Virus record (IMG/VR): IMGVR_UViG_3300028666_000033
Coordinates: 1-64,000 of that record
Strand: one strand, 5' to 3'
Length of the DNA: 64,000 nucleotides
DNA from: a virus
This document shows, piece after piece, positions 15,045-26,178 of the stretch. Every line of letters begins with the position of its first letter. The first letter of the stretch is position 1. Position numbers and translations under genes: made by a program. Below the pieces are notes generated by a model, which did no database searches, was not told the DNA's origin, and worked only from the letters and a program-made list of their open reading frames with translations.

Positions 15045-15986
15045 ATGAAACACAATCTACTTCGCGGTATCACCCTTATTGCCTTCGCCCTGCTTATGGT
15101 CGCCTCTACCGAGGTGTCCGCCCGTATGCTGTCACCTCGTCCAACCGAGAATGACTTTCTGCGCCAACACGCGCCTGTAATCGATAATATGATCGCCATC
15201 GCGCCACTTCGCATCGATGACAAGCTGCCAGACTATAGCAGTCCGCTGCTCAACGTCCGCAATGGTGAGCGTGTCACGGCTGGGCAACCATTGGTAGCCA
15301 CACACGATATTTATATGTTCGGCAGTTCAACGCTATTTGGCTTCCTGAACTCGGATGAAGAAACCCTGTCCAGCCAACTCCAACGCCTTATCCCCGATGC
15401 ACGTATCCATAACATGGGACTGGTCGCAGACAACGCGACTCTGATGCTAGCTCATCTCAAGCATACAAAATTGCATCCAGGGGATTCGGTAATTTTCTAC
15501 ACTGGAAGTATGGAATTGATCAATGCCGCGCGTGAACTGGATGGGCAGCACTATGATTTCTGTCGCTCTGCATTGTCGATGGCAAATGACATCCATCTAC
15601 TGCACTGGTTATGCGATAATCGCATCACTCCTGTACCGCTGGACGACCAGACTCGCGATGATATTGTCAGCCACTATGACAGTGCCATTACGCGAGCTCG
15701 CCAGTACACTGAGCAGGCAGGCGCAGCCTTTTACAACTTCCTTGAGCCAACGCAGGCAATGGGAGCGCGGCAAACGTTCTTCAGTTCGACTTATGACGTG
15801 GACACAGCCACAGCCTATTCGCTGTATCCAATGCTGTATCCACTGCTGAGGCAGACTGGCGCTATCGACTTAAGCCGCCGCCTGGACAACGTGCCAGGGG
15901 CTTACATCGATGACTGGCATACCACGGGATCGGCAAATGCTTTGATAGCTCAAAGTATCAAACAGCATTTGATACTTCCGATCTAA
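15045..15986 (+). CDS. Secreted SGNH-hydrolase-like protein
   Basis: Start chosen at 15045, where AAGGAG sits at proper spacing; two upstream in-frame ATGs fit less well. Residues 1-27 are a signal peptide with cleavage near VSA-RM. The mature part shows SGNH-like blocks: YMFGSSTLFGFL (nucleophile Ser region), HNMGLVADN, FYTGSMELI, and near the end YIDDWHTTGSAN, which supplies the Asp-x-x-His pair. It would be an esterase or acetyl-group hydrolase outside the cytoplasm, perhaps acting on surface polysaccharide. It ends in a 4-base overlap with a convergent small gene. Confidence 0.65.
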   Translation: MKHNLLRGITLIAFALLMVASTEVSARMLSPRPTENDFLRQHAPVIDNMIAIAPLRIDDKLPDYSSPLLNVRNGERVTAGQPLVATHDIYMFGSSTLFGFLNSDEETLSSQLQRLIPDARIHNMGLVADNATLMLAHLKHTKLHPGDSVIFYTGSMELINAARELDGQHYDFCRSALSMANDIHLLHWLCDNRITPVPLDDQTRDDIVSHYDSAITRARQYTEQAGAAFYNFLEPTQAMGARQTFFSSTYDVDTATAYSLYPMLYPLLRQTGAIDLSRRLDNVPGAYIDDWHTTGSANALIAQSIKQHLILPI

Positions 15987-16078
15987 TCATCTCTCCACGT
16001 CCAGGACGACCCCGACTTCCAGTATTGTCCCCGCCGTGGCTTGCGCTGAAACAACCAGCGCAGGAAACGGCGGATCAT
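15983..16078 (-). CDS. Tiny basic peptide, 31 aa
   Basis: ATG at 16078 overlaps the lysin stop (ATGA). The product is rich in Arg and Trp (MIRRFLRWLFQRKPRRG). Such a cationic amphipathic peptide directly after a lysin could assist lysis, but this is speculation. Only the coupling supports expression. Confidence 0.4.
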   Translation of the reverse strand: MIRRFLRWLFQRKPRRGQYWKSGSSWTWRDD

Positions 16079-17385
16079 AGCGTTAGATTGTTGTAACACC
16101 AGTCGGCTCCCTGAAATGCGCCTGTGCCATTGAGAACCCACGCCATCACCGGAATCCCCGCATTACCAAGCAATCGATAAGCATTGAGAACTGCCACAGG
16201 GGTCACAACTGCGGACCCTACAGGACCAATCTCGGTCCCAATAACGGGCTTGTTCCCAAACATCTGCCGCCACGCATTGATCGGCGGATTGAAGTCTGAG
16301 CCATCGTTCTTTTCCCAGTAACAATGCACGCCAACCCAGTCCGCAGATCGCACGGCTGCCGCAGCATCTGCGATAAACTGGATCTCATTCACGCGCACGC
16401 CTGCATAAGCTGGTCCGGGTGAGGTTGCCGGAAACCCTATCTTGCAACCGGGAAACGCATTCCGGTAAGTCTGCGCCACAGTAGCAAAGAACGAGGCGAA
16501 GCCTGCCCCATTCTGCCAGCCAACGGACAGTCCTTCACTGACAAGGTTCGGCTCGTTGTGCAGGGCAATCATCATGCCTGGTGCGCTGCCCAGTGCGGCA
16601 TAGTATTCACGCAGGATCGGCATTGTGATATCCAGAAAGTGTTGAGCAGTAGAGATTGGCGACGTTGTACTGGCCCGCACGATAAGTTGTTTGATGCCTG
16701 CGGCCCGTACTTTCGGGATTAAATCTGCTGCCACGGCCTGATTATAAGCAACAGCCAGCGCGACTTCGATATTGTTCCTCTGGATGAGCGCCAGTTCAGT
16801 GGGACTGGTCGTCCAGCCTCCGGCATTCAGGCCAACGCCGCGCATCGAAGCGCTAAAAGGCAGAGTCCACGGTAGGCTGGGCGGAAGTGGCGCTGGTGTA
16901 GGCTGCGGTACCGGCACCGGAGTCCCATCTGGAACAAGTACAACAAATTTTGCTGCAATCCAGCGCTGATCGCTCGTAGCCAGTTGATACCATGTGTAGC
17001 CATCGGCAATCTGGGAAACGTGGGCATACACAACTATGGTAACGCCTGCTGCGAGAGTCGTGACAACCGGATTGCTCAGTCCTGGACCGCTCCGCACTCG
17101 CAAACTGTCCGTGGTTTTCACCTTCATGGTGTCACCATTGGTAGCAGGCGGAACTGGTGTGGGCACTACAATGTCCAGTGGTTGTACAGTGGGCGCACCC
17201 GTGGCAGTCGCTGTAGCGATGTACCCGATATGTGGCGAAGTCACATGTAGCCATGCCATATCGGGCGCATAGCTATCGACTACTGCATGATCTCCATTAA
17301 AGAGGGCAGACGAGGCATTGAAGCCTACGCCTGCACCATCTCGCACATTGATCGCATGTACAATTACCTGGACAACAACACTCAT
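16075..17385 (-). CDS. Candidate endolysin: two SH3b domains plus clan GH-A glycosidase
   Basis: 436 residues. Residues about 5-60 and 86-152 are bacterial SH3 repeats (INVRDGAG, SLRVRSGPG), likely wall-binding, followed by a Pro/Thr linker. The rest is a TIM-barrel glycosidase: ALHNEPNL carries the acid/base Glu and VIGTEIGPV the nucleophile Glu, as in clan GH-A. There is no signal peptide, so export would need the holin encoded directly upstream (stop/start overlap). Clan GH-A is unusual for a phage lysin. An alternative is a virion glycosidase that degrades host polysaccharide. Confidence 0.78.
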   Translation of the reverse strand: MSVVVQVIVHAINVRDGAGVGFNASSALFNGDHAVVDSYAPDMAWLHVTSPHIGYIATATATGAPTVQPLDIVVPTPVPPATNGDTMKVKTTDSLRVRSGPGLSNPVVTTLAAGVTIVVYAHVSQIADGYTWYQLATSDQRWIAAKFVVLVPDGTPVPVPQPTPAPLPPSLPWTLPFSASMRGVGLNAGGWTTSPTELALIQRNNIEVALAVAYNQAVAADLIPKVRAAGIKQLIVRASTTSPISTAQHFLDITMPILREYYAALGSAPGMMIALHNEPNLVSEGLSVGWQNGAGFASFFATVAQTYRNAFPGCKIGFPATSPGPAYAGVRVNEIQFIADAAAAVRSADWVGVHCYWEKNDGSDFNPPINAWRQMFGNKPVIGTEIGPVGSAVVTPVAVLNAYRLLGNAGIPVMAWVLNGTGAFQGADWCYNNLTL

Positions 17386-17852
17386 TAGCCGTGTGGCTCC
17401 GCTCCAACATCAAGAGACTTCGTGGACTTTTTGGCTATGGTGTTGTTCGCTTTCACTGCGGCTTTTGTCGTAACCGTTATTGTATAAGCCTTAGCGAAAG
17501 CGTCCCGACCCATGAGAAAGCGCATACCGAGCAATTGCATACCGAACCATATTTGACCAATGGCCTGCGGAGCATAGTAAGCAGCAATCGCAGTTGCCAG
17601 AATTGCCCATAAGGGTTGGATGGCCGTCACGAAAGCAGGGGCAAACAGGGTAAGCCCATAGCTTGCCAGACCATCGACAATAAAGACGATGAACCGAACG
17701 AAGTTTTTCTGGTCAGGTGTGTCGTTGCTGGCAAACTCAGTGATGACGAGATTTGCGAACAACGCGATAACGGCTGGCATCAGCAGCCATGCGCCCAGTT
17801 GGGTAAAATCGGTTGGGATAGGCGGAATTGCCTGAGCAAAGATGTGAAACAT
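17385..17852 (-). CDS. Holin-like membrane protein
   Basis: 155 residues with hydrophobic segments near 20-40, 52-75 and 78-98, and a long basic, Lys-rich C-terminal tail. It precedes the lysin with overlapping stop and start and has AAGGAGAGAACT before ATG. Size, topology and position fit a holin, though no family signature was recognised. Confidence 0.65.
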   Translation of the reverse strand: MFHIFAQAIPPIPTDFTQLGAWLLMPAVIALFANLVITEFASNDTPDQKNFVRFIVFIVDGLASYGLTLFAPAFVTAIQPLWAILATAIAAYYAPQAIGQIWFGMQLLGMRFLMGRDAFAKAYTITVTTKAAVKANNTIAKKSTKSLDVGAEPHG

Positions 17853-17895
17853 AGTTCTCTCCTTAACTTAACGCCTTATGGCGTATAATCGACCC

Positions 17896-17994
17896 ATGAA
17901 AGACGAACGATTCCTGCGTGCTGCACTTGGCTTACTGTGTCTTATTGCTTGCGAGGTGATCTATCTTGTTCAGATTCACCTGCTGCATCCATAA
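17896..17994 (+). CDS. Possible leaderless membrane peptide, 32 aa
   Basis: MKDERFLRAALGLLCL and a single hydrophobic span, on the strand opposite its neighbours. A perfect TATAAT at 17884-17889 ends only six bases before the ATG and there is no ribosome-binding site, as in leaderless genes. A small hairpin (ACGCC/GGCGT, 17871-17884) precedes it. It overlaps the 3' end of the minus-strand JAMM-like gene by 19 bases. Confidence 0.35.
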   Translation: MKDERFLRAALGLLCLIACEVIYLVQIHLLHP

Positions 17995-18473
17995 TGCAAG
18001 CCATATAAATAGGCGTAGTGCTGCCATACGCCATTCCAGTTGCCGTAATCCTCCGCGCCGATTGAGTCAATGGAGTGAGGATAGTCTTCGGTCAATTCCA
18101 TATCGACAAAGGGATGTTGACTGGTAGCCGTGAGCACACAGGTTATATCTGGCTCAACGACACGTACCTGACTAAGTTTCATCCTCACTGCATTTTCGAC
18201 ATCAGCAGTGCTGAATGAAACATTTAGCGTGTGATTATGGGTCATGATACAGCCCTGACATACACTTGTGTCGATACGTACATCATCGGCAGTGCCATTG
18301 TCATAACGAGCCAGGATGTCACCGTTGGCATTGAACAGAATCGCGTGCTCTGTAGGCAAGCCTTGAATAGTGGCCTCGGCAATGCGAATTTTGACCAGTG
18401 GAGACTGAGTCGCACTGATCGGAGTGGGTAGAAAAGTACCGAGTAGAAAGACGAGAATGAATAGTTTGCGCAT
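17976..18473 (-). CDS. Secreted JAMM/JAB-like metallopeptidase candidate
   Basis: 165 residues with an N-terminal signal peptide (MRKLFILVFLLGTFLPTPISA). The middle has CIMTHNHTLNVSFSTADVENA, matching the JAMM zinc motif His-x-His...Ser-x-x-Asp. The glutamate earlier in the motif could be in EATIQGLPTEH. It lies in the lysis region with AAGGAG before ATG. It might cut cell-wall peptides or host surface proteins. The motif is suggestive, not proof. Confidence 0.55.
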   Translation of the reverse strand: MRKLFILVFLLGTFLPTPISATQSPLVKIRIAEATIQGLPTEHAILFNANGDILARYDNGTADDVRIDTSVCQGCIMTHNHTLNVSFSTADVENAVRMKLSQVRVVEPDITCVLTATSQHPFVDMELTEDYPHSIDSIGAEDYGNWNGVWQHYAYLYGLHYGCSR

Positions 18474-18501
18474 AGTAGTTTCTCCTTGATATATCTACAG
18501 T

Positions 18502-18777
18502 CTACGCTTCTTTGGGCTGCTGTTCCTGACTATCCACTGATACTTCGCGCCCATTTTTCGCAGATACAGACGCGAGAAGCGCAGCGTGTTCTGCTTCAAG
18601 GTAGTCAATCGCTTTCTGACAGCGCTCGACTGCTTTGATCTGCATTTCCATCCTCTGCTCATCATCCAACACCTTAAAGGTGCGATAACGCAACGCTTCC
18701 ATGTCTCGTTCAACCTTCCATGCGTGCAGAAGATTCTCGTTGTTGAAAAGCTGTTCCTGAAGTGTTATGTCTGTCAT
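18502..18777 (-). CDS. Hypothetical coiled-coil protein after the tail fibre
   Basis: Start set at 18777, after TAGGAGAAAAA; an earlier in-frame ATG lies inside the fibre gene. 91 residues, strongly helical and charged, ending in a Gln/Glu-rich tail. It could be a fibre assembly chaperone from position, but this is only inference. Confidence 0.6.
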   Translation of the reverse strand: MTDITLQEQLFNNENLLHAWKVERDMEALRYRTFKVLDDEQRMEMQIKAVERCQKAIDYLEAEHAALLASVSAKNGREVSVDSQEQQPKEA

Positions 18778-18785
18778 TTTTTCTC

Positions 18786-21700
18786 CTATGCTGCTGCTGG
18801 CAGCCATTCCCACGGCGCGAATTGCGCCAATATGTCATTTGTCGTTCCGCCTGTGCCGACCTGTCCAGTGACTTTAAATACCTGATCGTTAGATAGCGTC
18901 AGCCCTGTCACCGGAAGATAAACAGGCGAAGCAGCCATTGTCGTATTTGTCGATATGCGACAACTCGTTTTTACGCTGCTGCTACTATCGCGTGTAATTA
19001 GCACTTCTATGATCATGACCGCGTTAGCGAGAGAGGTGGCGACGGCTGCTGGCTGATAAATGGGAGTGCCACCGAAATCGACTTCGATCTGCTTGGTTCG
19101 AGCGTTATTGGCAAAGGTGATTGTGATGGTAGTGCGAAGCGTGTCACCATTATTGACGAGCGTGTTGCCTTTGACTGTATGTGTGAACAGGTCAGTCTTT
19201 GTGGTGGTCGAATTGGAGACAGCAGTAACATCAGTGAAGATCATTCCGCCGACACGCGGAAGGTTTGTCGTCTGCGTGCCCGCTGCGATTGCTACAATGT
19301 CGCCAAGATGCACGATCCCGCTGTTTGTGAATATGGCGTAATTCGCTGCACCCGTTGTGAGAGATTCAACATACAATCCATATTGCGTTGATACAGTTGC
19401 ACCGACATTGCCTTTAACGCCGTTTCCAGCATAAAACGCATAATTACTAATAGTGCCAGTATAGCTAGCGTTTGTATCAATACGTGCATAGATACCCGCT
19501 ACGATTGTTATGTTTTTACTGGTCCCAGCGTTGTCGCTAATTGTTGGGATAAACAACATCCCAAAGAGAGTATTTAAATTAGCGGTAGGTTTTGCAGTTG
19601 CCTGGGCACTAATAATAGGTAATCCGTCAGTACCTTGCAAAATCGTTGGCGAAAAACTGATGCCAGCCTGATTCGTGACTGTTGCAGAGACAGATACAGC
19701 TAACACACCACTCGCCAGACCTGTGCCTGTGACGCTAAATTGTGACGCTGTTATCGCCGCCGGGGTCGTGCCGCCGATAGCGGGTGGCGTGGTCAGTGCC
19801 GTGGTCAGGTCAGCGCTGGCAATTGTGCGCACGCTGACAACGTGACTACCGTCCTGTGCGAGAAAAGACGTAGCGCCACCCGTTGCACTCAGGTCTTGTC
19901 CTGTGCCGCCCTTTGCGGTTGACAGGATGCCTGTCAGAACCGAGATGGCAAGCGTGCCACCGCCCGCCGCGTTGGTGTGGTTGTGAGTGGAATTTGTGAA
20001 GTCAGCAATCGTCGGCGTGGTCAGCGTCTTGTTTGTGAGCGTCTGCGTTGCTGTGAGTGTGACAAGCGTGTCAGTTACATCAGGCAGCGTGTACGTGCGC
20101 GTTGTTGCTGTTGTGATGCTGGATAGTTGAAATTGCGCTTGTTTGGTCGTATCGCCATCGTCTTGCAGGGTAAATAGCGTGTCTTTGAGTGTGACGGTAT
20201 TAGTGTTGCCAATGGTCTTATTGGACAGCGATTCTGTACCCGTTGGGCTGGTATAATCCGTACCCGCCGCTGCAATGCTCTGTATGCCCGTTGTGGTCGT
20301 ATTCTTGACGATGCCAGTGCCCAGCGCGCCCATAACCTGAGCGTTGGGTACGTTGCTATCGGCAGTCCGCAAAAGGAATTGGGCGGGTAGTGTAGCGGCC
20401 TGTGAACCAGTACCAGGGCCAGCCGTTACGCCGCCTGTAAGCTGATTGATGCCCGCGCCCTGAAACTTGACGAAAGTGACAGCAGTTACACCGATGGTAA
20501 TCGCAGATGAATTGGAACACAGGAATGCTGTATCAGCATTAACTGTGCCTTGCAAGGCGAACGCATACGCCCCGATGAGTTCAGCGCTAGTATTTGCATC
20601 TACGGTGCGCGTGAGCACAAAGGATACGCCGACAGCACCCGCTGTAGTGCAGACGTAGATACCGTTCTGGAACTGTGTTGTCTGATCTTTGACACCGATA
20701 CGCATTCCGAGCGTAACCGCCACGCCATCCACCGTAAGTACGCCTGTCAAAACGCCGGTCAGCGTGGCTCCTACGCCCGACGAGCCGTTGACATAAATAG
20801 CCGTTGGCAGGGGTGCATTGGTCCACAGAGCGAGGTCGGCTTTCGGGGCGAGGCCATTGATAGCGTTCTGGACAGCGTTATCGGTGTAAGTCTTCGCTGC
20901 CTTTTGTGACGGGATAAGACTATCACTGTTACCAGCAAATGAGCCATCAGTGGATAGCGATAATCCGGTGTCATTGATTGTGGTTGCGGTAATGTCATCC
21001 CACATAGCAAAGTCACCGATCACCGTAGATGGCACGCCTGTAACTGCTCCACCCGCCGTGGTTGCATCCCACTGGGTTCCGTTGTAGGTAACAGTGACCG
21101 TGCCATAATTGTTGGACAGCACCAGAGTCGAGGCTCCGTTGATGTTGCCCGATGCAGGCGTTATCGTGATATGGTGAGTAGCAGCATCACCTTTGCCATC
21201 ATGAATGACATAGGTGACACCCGTGGATGGGGTTGCTGGCAGATTAACCACTGTAGCTGCGCCAGACGTTTTGTCAATCGATATAATGTCATCGCTGGTT
21301 GCGACTGTGACCGCGCCTGCGGCAGTGACAACCCGTGTCTTGCGCACCTTGCCAGATTGCGTCGTTTCAATGCCTGGGATAGTGATGTTGTTGCTGTCAT
21401 CGATGATAACGCCGCTGTTCTGGATAGTGTCCGGCGTTGTACCACCAGGATTATCATATCTGGCGATAGCATTGTCAGTCGATGAACCAGGACCAGTGAC
21501 ATTCCCACTGCCGCCTGCACCCTGCACATTGACAAGCTGACGATTGTCCATATACGTGTCAGTGTCAAGCACAGTAGTCGCTGTATCTTTGAGGTCATAC
21601 GACCATGCTGCCGTGCTGCCGGGTGTACACAGTGCCAGCGCTTCATTCAGGTCATCAACAGTAAGCGCCTGCACCAGAGACACTGGTGTTGAGGCAAACA

Positions 21701-22262
21701 CCTCGGTAGTGGCATAGTCATTCTTAACGAAGATAACTACGCAGCAATGTAGGCCAGAGGACGGCACAAAGCTGGTGAGGTCAATGTCATCGCCCTGAAA
21801 CTCATAGGCGAAGTTGGAGATAATAGGGACCCACTGCCCGATATGGACAACCATTGAAGGTTGATCAGTGTTCTGGGAAACACGAAGCGTGGAAAGCTGG
21901 TCCTGAGTCGATCCGTCTCCAGCCCCGATAGCCGCAGGGGGATTTTGTACTGGGTAGTAGCCCGAAATGACAGCGGCATGAACATCCACGTCATCGATGT
22001 AGGGTTCGGTGCTGCCATCGTACTTAATTTTTACATTCAAGCCATCCGTGAGAGCAGTTGCAAGTTGCTTTGAAGGACCACGTACCAGCGTAGGCGTGGA
22101 ATAGCCGTTATCCGTCAGAAAACGTACCCAGACTCGTCCTGAGCCGACCCAGTAGGGATCATTGATATTGCCACTGCCATCTCCCACGATAGCAGTATTC
22201 CACTCGATATTGAGGGACTGACGAAAAGCGCCACGTGCGCGACTCTGCATTACGTTGCTCAA
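18786..22262 (-). CDS. Tail fibre / receptor-binding protein
   Basis: 1,158 residues, rich in Thr, Gly, Asn and Ala. The centre holds the TLTNKTL repeat family ([30 protein letters not shown]) followed by [14 protein letters not shown], a signature of phage long-fibre shafts. The C-terminal about 250 residues probably form the receptor-binding tip. The start is TTG at 22262 (TTGA overlap) or ATG at 22250. It is the last large virion gene, downstream of the tail-tip gene. Confidence 0.85.
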   Translation of the reverse strand: MSNVMQSRARGAFRQSLNIEWNTAIVGDGSGNINDPYWVGSGRVWVRFLTDNGYSTPTLVRGPSKQLATALTDGLNVKIKYDGSTEPYIDDVDVHAAVISGYYPVQNPPAAIGAGDGSTQDQLSTLRVSQNTDQPSMVVHIGQWVPIISNFAYEFQGDDIDLTSFVPSSGLHCCVVIFVKNDYATTEVFASTPVSLVQALTVDDLNEALALCTPGSTAAWSYDLKDTATTVLDTDTYMDNRQLVNVQGAGGSGNVTGPGSSTDNAIARYDNPGGTTPDTIQNSGVIIDDSNNITIPGIETTQSGKVRKTRVVTAAGAVTVATSDDIISIDKTSGAATVVNLPATPSTGVTYVIHDGKGDAATHHITITPASGNINGASTLVLSNNYGTVTVTYNGTQWDATTAGGAVTGVPSTVIGDFAMWDDITATTINDTGLSLSTDGSFAGNSDSLIPSQKAAKTYTDNAVQNAINGLAPKADLALWTNAPLPTAIYVNGSSGVGATLTGVLTGVLTVDGVAVTLGMRIGVKDQTTQFQNGIYVCTTAGAVGVSFVLTRTVDANTSAELIGAYAFALQGTVNADTAFLCSNSSAITIGVTAVTFVKFQGAGINQLTGGVTAGPGTGSQAATLPAQFLLRTADSNVPNAQVMGALGTGIVKNTTTTGIQSIAAAGTDYTSPTGTESLSNKTIGNTNTVTLKDTLFTLQDDGDTTKQAQFQLSSITTATTRTYTLPDVTDTLVTLTATQTLTNKTLTTPTIADFTNSTHNHTNAAGGGTLAISVLTGILSTAKGGTGQDLSATGGATSFLAQDGSHVVSVRTIASADLTTALTTPPAIGGTTPAAITASQFSVTGTGLASGVLAVSVSATVTNQAGISFSPTILQGTDGLPIISAQATAKPTANLNTLFGMLFIPTISDNAGTSKNITIVAGIYARIDTNASYTGTISNYAFYAGNGVKGNVGATVSTQYGLYVESLTTGAANYAIFTNSGIVHLGDIVAIAAGTQTTNLPRVGGMIFTDVTAVSNSTTTKTDLFTHTVKGNTLVNNGDTLRTTITITFANNARTKQIEVDFGGTPIYQPAAVATSLANAVMIIEVLITRDSSSSVKTSCRISTNTTMAASPVYLPVTGLTLSNDQVFKVTGQVGTGGTTNDILAQFAPWEWLPAAA

Positions 22263-25200
22263 TTGTAAATATCTCCCGCTGTAATGCTAACGCCCGGTGC
22301 GACGCGCGGCTTTTCACCGCTGTTAGCCCATGTCTTGGTGTACCCGCAGGGGGCATCAAAGACAAATATCTGGCCCTTGTGGCTACCGAGACTACTATCG
22401 TTTCGACGAACGCGCAGCACGGCATCACCCGACACATTCTCTATGAAGGTCCATGTGACCGTACCCGCTCCGGTCAGGTTCTCTGCTACGTACAATTTGC
22501 ATACACCGCCAACGCTGACAATGACTGCGATCTTCTTGCCCCGTAGCATCGTGATTTTGTTGGGACCATCGACAATTGCACCGCTGGCAGGCGTAGTAAT
22601 GGCGGTCAGGCTACCCGTACCGCTCATAATATATAGACAGGTTCCACTCACCTCAGTGTCCAGACCGATGACGGCCTGTGGTGTGGACGAACTTCGCTGC
22701 GAAGTAGCATCTGAACCAACCTGGAAGTAGGGGATAACGATGCTGGTAGGGTTCCCGCCCAGACTTGCGGCAAGACTGCTATAGGACCCGCCTAGCGTGC
22801 TGGCCTTCAGCACCGTGGCTACCCCTGCTGCATAGCTAACGCCTGTTACGTTGGCAAGGTCGAAGCCACATTCAACAGGGGGCGATGAGCCAAGATCGAG
22901 TGCGCTACCAATGGTAGCCCCATAATCACTGATGAGGCGCACATTGGCGTTGGCGCTGCTGCCGTAGGTCAGGATAACTTTGCTGACCCAGCACGGTCCA
23001 CCAGGCGGCAACTGAATAGTCGCGCCCCAGACTTCCATTGTTGTTGAATCTGTACCGCCCAGATCGACCAGTCCGCCTTCCTGCGGGAAATTATTTACTG
23101 TTAGCGAATCGAATGTCAGAACTGGATAAAAGAAAGTAGTGAAATTGCCCGATGTAAATACACGGCAACTTAGCAAATGGCGCGTTGACGGGAACGTAAT
23201 CTTACAGGACAGCGGATAACTGTGGTCAGTCGGAGACAGTCCTGAAGTGCTGCCCTGAAAGCCTAGCCCAGCAGTCCAGCCCAGTGTACCAGTAGGCCAG
23301 CGTGCCGGGTTGACACTCCAACCTGCCTGCGAGGCAGTGAAGTCGTAAGTAACAGTTTGCCCATCCGGGTTGCTGGTATAAACTTCCACACTTCCAGCCA
23401 CGCCTGCACCGCGTATCTGGGTATAAGCTCCGCTGAAGGTGGCGCTTTTCGACCATACTGGCGGATGTGCCAGAACATTGGGCGCATAGTACAACACACT
23501 GTCTGTACCGTCCTCAGCCAGGATGTATCCGCCGCAAGTGTTGGAAGAAGGTCCGAGAGGATCAAAGATCGCGTCTCGAATGACAAATGATCCCAGATCG
23601 CTTGGCGTAATCCCTATCCATGTAGGGGCAGCCAGCGCAGCGTAATTCTGCGTTATCCATGCATTTGTATCATCACTGGCCATTACCGTATTACCGTCCA
23701 GATGCGTGATTTTTCCCACGGCTGGCTTAAAGCCAGGGGGGAGAACAGGCAATCCTTCTTCAGGGAATGGCGGCAGAGTCGGTAGTGATGGGAACGGGAT
23801 AGGCGCGAGTGGCGGCACAGTGTTAGCTACATCAGGCGAAGCTGGTGGCACCAGTCCTGCTGGCGCATCCAGAACAACCCGACGATAGACCACACGCACT
23901 TTGCGAGTGCCATCATTGGCAGTCTGATAACTCACACTCTTCACAAACCAGAAGGTCGAGGTGTCGAAAACGATGCGATTGACACCATTGGTTCCCACCA
24001 CGGTGCTATCAATCGTCCAGGTGTACAGCTCTGACTTGGAGGGAATGAGAAAGTCGTAACCATCAGGATGGTCGATGGTCAGTTCTTCCACGAAGTTCTG
24101 GACTGCAAAGTACGTTCCGCAGCGCTGACAAACTTCCAACTGCGACTCGACAGGATTCCCGTTCTTCAATATCTGGTCGGTCAAATTAGCGCTGCCCTGT
24201 GCTTCGCCAAATGTGATGTAAGCCTTGTATGCCTGAACAGTCGATCCGTTCTGGCTTGCGCCAGTCATGTCTACGCGACCAATGGTATTGTCGTAGCTCA
24301 CGGTATGATTGACTGCTACACCGTCGGAGATAGCCCCGACTCCAGCGGTAAAGTTAGCAATAACAGGCAGTGCTGCAAATTCAGCATCGGTTAGATACTG
24401 CGCATCGCGGCAGCCAAAGATTCGACCATCTGGCGCAAACTCCAACGCACCGTTCACCTGCGCCAGCAAGTTGTTGCAGATGTCGAGTACATTGTTGCCC
24501 TTGAAGGGAATCGCAGGCAGTTCAAAGTCCTCGGTGAGCAGTTCAGTATCGAAGTCGAGATCGCAGAGCGTGGCAACGGTGCTATGTCGCGTAAGAACAT
24601 GCCAGACAGATCGCCGCGGGACGGCAAACCATATCTGGTCCCACACTGAAGGCGAACTCTGATTGATGATCATAAGCAACTGCTGGATGAGATAGGCCAT
24701 GCGTGCCCCGACTCCAGCCAGTGAGAATGTTACATCCGAGGTCGTACTATAAGTCTTGTCGCCTTTGATATTGCCGTTTTCACTGACAAACCAACCGATG
24801 AACTCAATATTGTTATCGGTTAGTCCGCCGTAAGTGTTCCCGTAGACCTCATCTGAGCGCCACAGCACCGCAGGCGTTCCAGGCAGAATGTCATCCACGC
24901 CAGCAAACGCAGGCAGCGTGGCTGTATAGTTTTGCGTCCATGCCGCTGCATTTTGCAGATTATCAAAGGATACATTCGGGGGATGATCGGCATCATGAAT
25001 CTTGATCCCGAACTGCCGTTCAATGAATACACCATCGCTCTGGGTAACGAGCAGTGTGCCCCAGGTCTCACCCCACTCCGCGCAGGCTGCCGGATCAATG
25101 TCTACGGTAACAGTCGGGCTGGACAGCGATCCACTGATCACTGTAGCGATGCCAGACCGGAATGAGTAGAGATAAGCCGTGATCGTTTCGCCTGCCTGCT

Positions 25201-25753
25201 CGACTTTGGCAGTGATATGCAGGTTCATGCGAAATTTGCCAGTGATAGGATCGGGCGTTCCCGCATAGCAGGTCTGCAATCCTGTGACACGTGGCAGCAT
25301 ATCCTGATAAGCCAGTGTCGTGTCTTTATACTGCACAATGGCGGGCACAGTACCAACCGGGCGGGAAAGACGGTTCAGGATCTCGAATTCGTCCAGCACC
25401 CAGAAGTAGTAGTCGTCTGATACAGGCGCATTGGTGATATTACAGGTAATGACTGACGAGGTGGGAATCAGACGAATACGCCCGTGAAACAGCCGCTCCT
25501 GAAGCGCTGAGTATTTCAGATCGTTGGTCGAACCAATGATGAGGGTCATGCCGTCCATCACATCGGTATAAGAACCGACGGTGACATTATCGTAATTGAA
25601 CTGATACCAGGGGAAAGGGGATGGCAGGTTGCCGCTGACCTGACCTGCGAACACCACACGCTGGCTGAAAAATGACACGTTAACCTGGCCTGCGTAGCGT
25701 CCAGAGCGCAGGAGATTGTACTGGTCAGTGGTCAGCGGTTCGTTGAAGGCCAT
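22259..25753 (-). CDS. Large tail-tip / baseplate protein
   Basis: 1,164 residues. The N-terminal about 600 residues look like a tail-hub protein ([16 protein letters not shown] start). A Pro-rich linker follows (residues about 620-670, [15 protein letters not shown]). The C-terminal half is beta-rich with carbohydrate-binding-like segments. It follows the 141-aa distal tail gene by TAATG, the usual place for the tail-associated protein. Exact subtype not recognised. Confidence 0.7.
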   Translation of the reverse strand: MAFNEPLTTDQYNLLRSGRYAGQVNVSFFSQRVVFAGQVSGNLPSPFPWYQFNYDNVTVGSYTDVMDGMTLIIGSTNDLKYSALQERLFHGRIRLIPTSSVITCNITNAPVSDDYYFWVLDEFEILNRLSRPVGTVPAIVQYKDTTLAYQDMLPRVTGLQTCYAGTPDPITGKFRMNLHITAKVEQAGETITAYLYSFRSGIATVISGSLSSPTVTVDIDPAACAEWGETWGTLLVTQSDGVFIERQFGIKIHDADHPPNVSFDNLQNAAAWTQNYTATLPAFAGVDDILPGTPAVLWRSDEVYGNTYGGLTDNNIEFIGWFVSENGNIKGDKTYSTTSDVTFSLAGVGARMAYLIQQLLMIINQSSPSVWDQIWFAVPRRSVWHVLTRHSTVATLCDLDFDTELLTEDFELPAIPFKGNNVLDICNNLLAQVNGALEFAPDGRIFGCRDAQYLTDAEFAALPVIANFTAGVGAISDGVAVNHTVSYDNTIGRVDMTGASQNGSTVQAYKAYITFGEAQGSANLTDQILKNGNPVESQLEVCQRCGTYFAVQNFVEELTIDHPDGYDFLIPSKSELYTWTIDSTVVGTNGVNRIVFDTSTFWFVKSVSYQTANDGTRKVRVVYRRVVLDAPAGLVPPASPDVANTVPPLAPIPFPSLPTLPPFPEEGLPVLPPGFKPAVGKITHLDGNTVMASDDTNAWITQNYAALAAPTWIGITPSDLGSFVIRDAIFDPLGPSSNTCGGYILAEDGTDSVLYYAPNVLAHPPVWSKSATFSGAYTQIRGAGVAGSVEVYTSNPDGQTVTYDFTASQAGWSVNPARWPTGTLGWTAGLGFQGSTSGLSPTDHSYPLSCKITFPSTRHLLSCRVFTSGNFTTFFYPVLTFDSLTVNNFPQEGGLVDLGGTDSTTMEVWGATIQLPPGGPCWVSKVILTYGSSANANVRLISDYGATIGSALDLGSSPPVECGFDLANVTGVSYAAGVATVLKASTLGGSYSSLAASLGGNPTSIVIPYFQVGSDATSQRSSSTPQAVIGLDTEVSGTCLYIMSGTGSLTAITTPASGAIVDGPNKITMLRGKKIAVIVSVGGVCKLYVAENLTGAGTVTWTFIENVSGDAVLRVRRNDSSLGSHKGQIFVFDAPCGYTKTWANSGEKPRVAPGVSITAGDIYN

Positions 25754-26178
25754 TAGCTCAGTTGCACCAATCTGGTATAGGATAAAGTGAAGGTTTTGAA
25801 GGCAGGAGCCATCTGTTTGCCCTGATTTGGCAACTGCTCAATTTTCAGGATAGCGTTATAGACATGCCAGACGTTGGGATTTTCCTGTCTGAATTCCGCT
25901 GTAACAAACGACCAGTATTTATCGCTGTTGATATTGTGGAAGATGTAATAGAACTGCGCCTCGGTAACGTATCCCCACACCGGTTTGGCAGACGAGAAGC
26001 CTGCATAATAGAACGAACCATCGGTGTTGGTCTTTTCCTGACCCAACATAAATGATCCGTAGATCACTGGCGCAAGAAATGGCACGTCTCCCGCAGGTGT
26101 AATAGATTCCCATGCCGCCAGTCCTGCTGCGTTGTTATAGCCCACGGCTATTTTGGAGTTAGCGTATTGATAACTCAT
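25753..26178 (-). CDS. Minor tail protein, distal-tail position
   Basis: 141 residues, beta-rich (VPFLAPVIYGSFMLGQEKT, VWGYVTEAQFYYIF). It sits between the tape measure and the large tail-tip gene, where distal tail proteins occur, and joins both by overlaps. No conserved signature recognised. Confidence 0.6.
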   Translation of the reverse strand: MSYQYANSKIAVGYNNAAGLAAWESITPAGDVPFLAPVIYGSFMLGQEKTNTDGSFYYAGFSSAKPVWGYVTEAQFYYIFHNINSDKYWSFVTAEFRQENPNVWHVYNAILKIEQLPNQGKQMAPAFKTFTLSYTRLVQLS

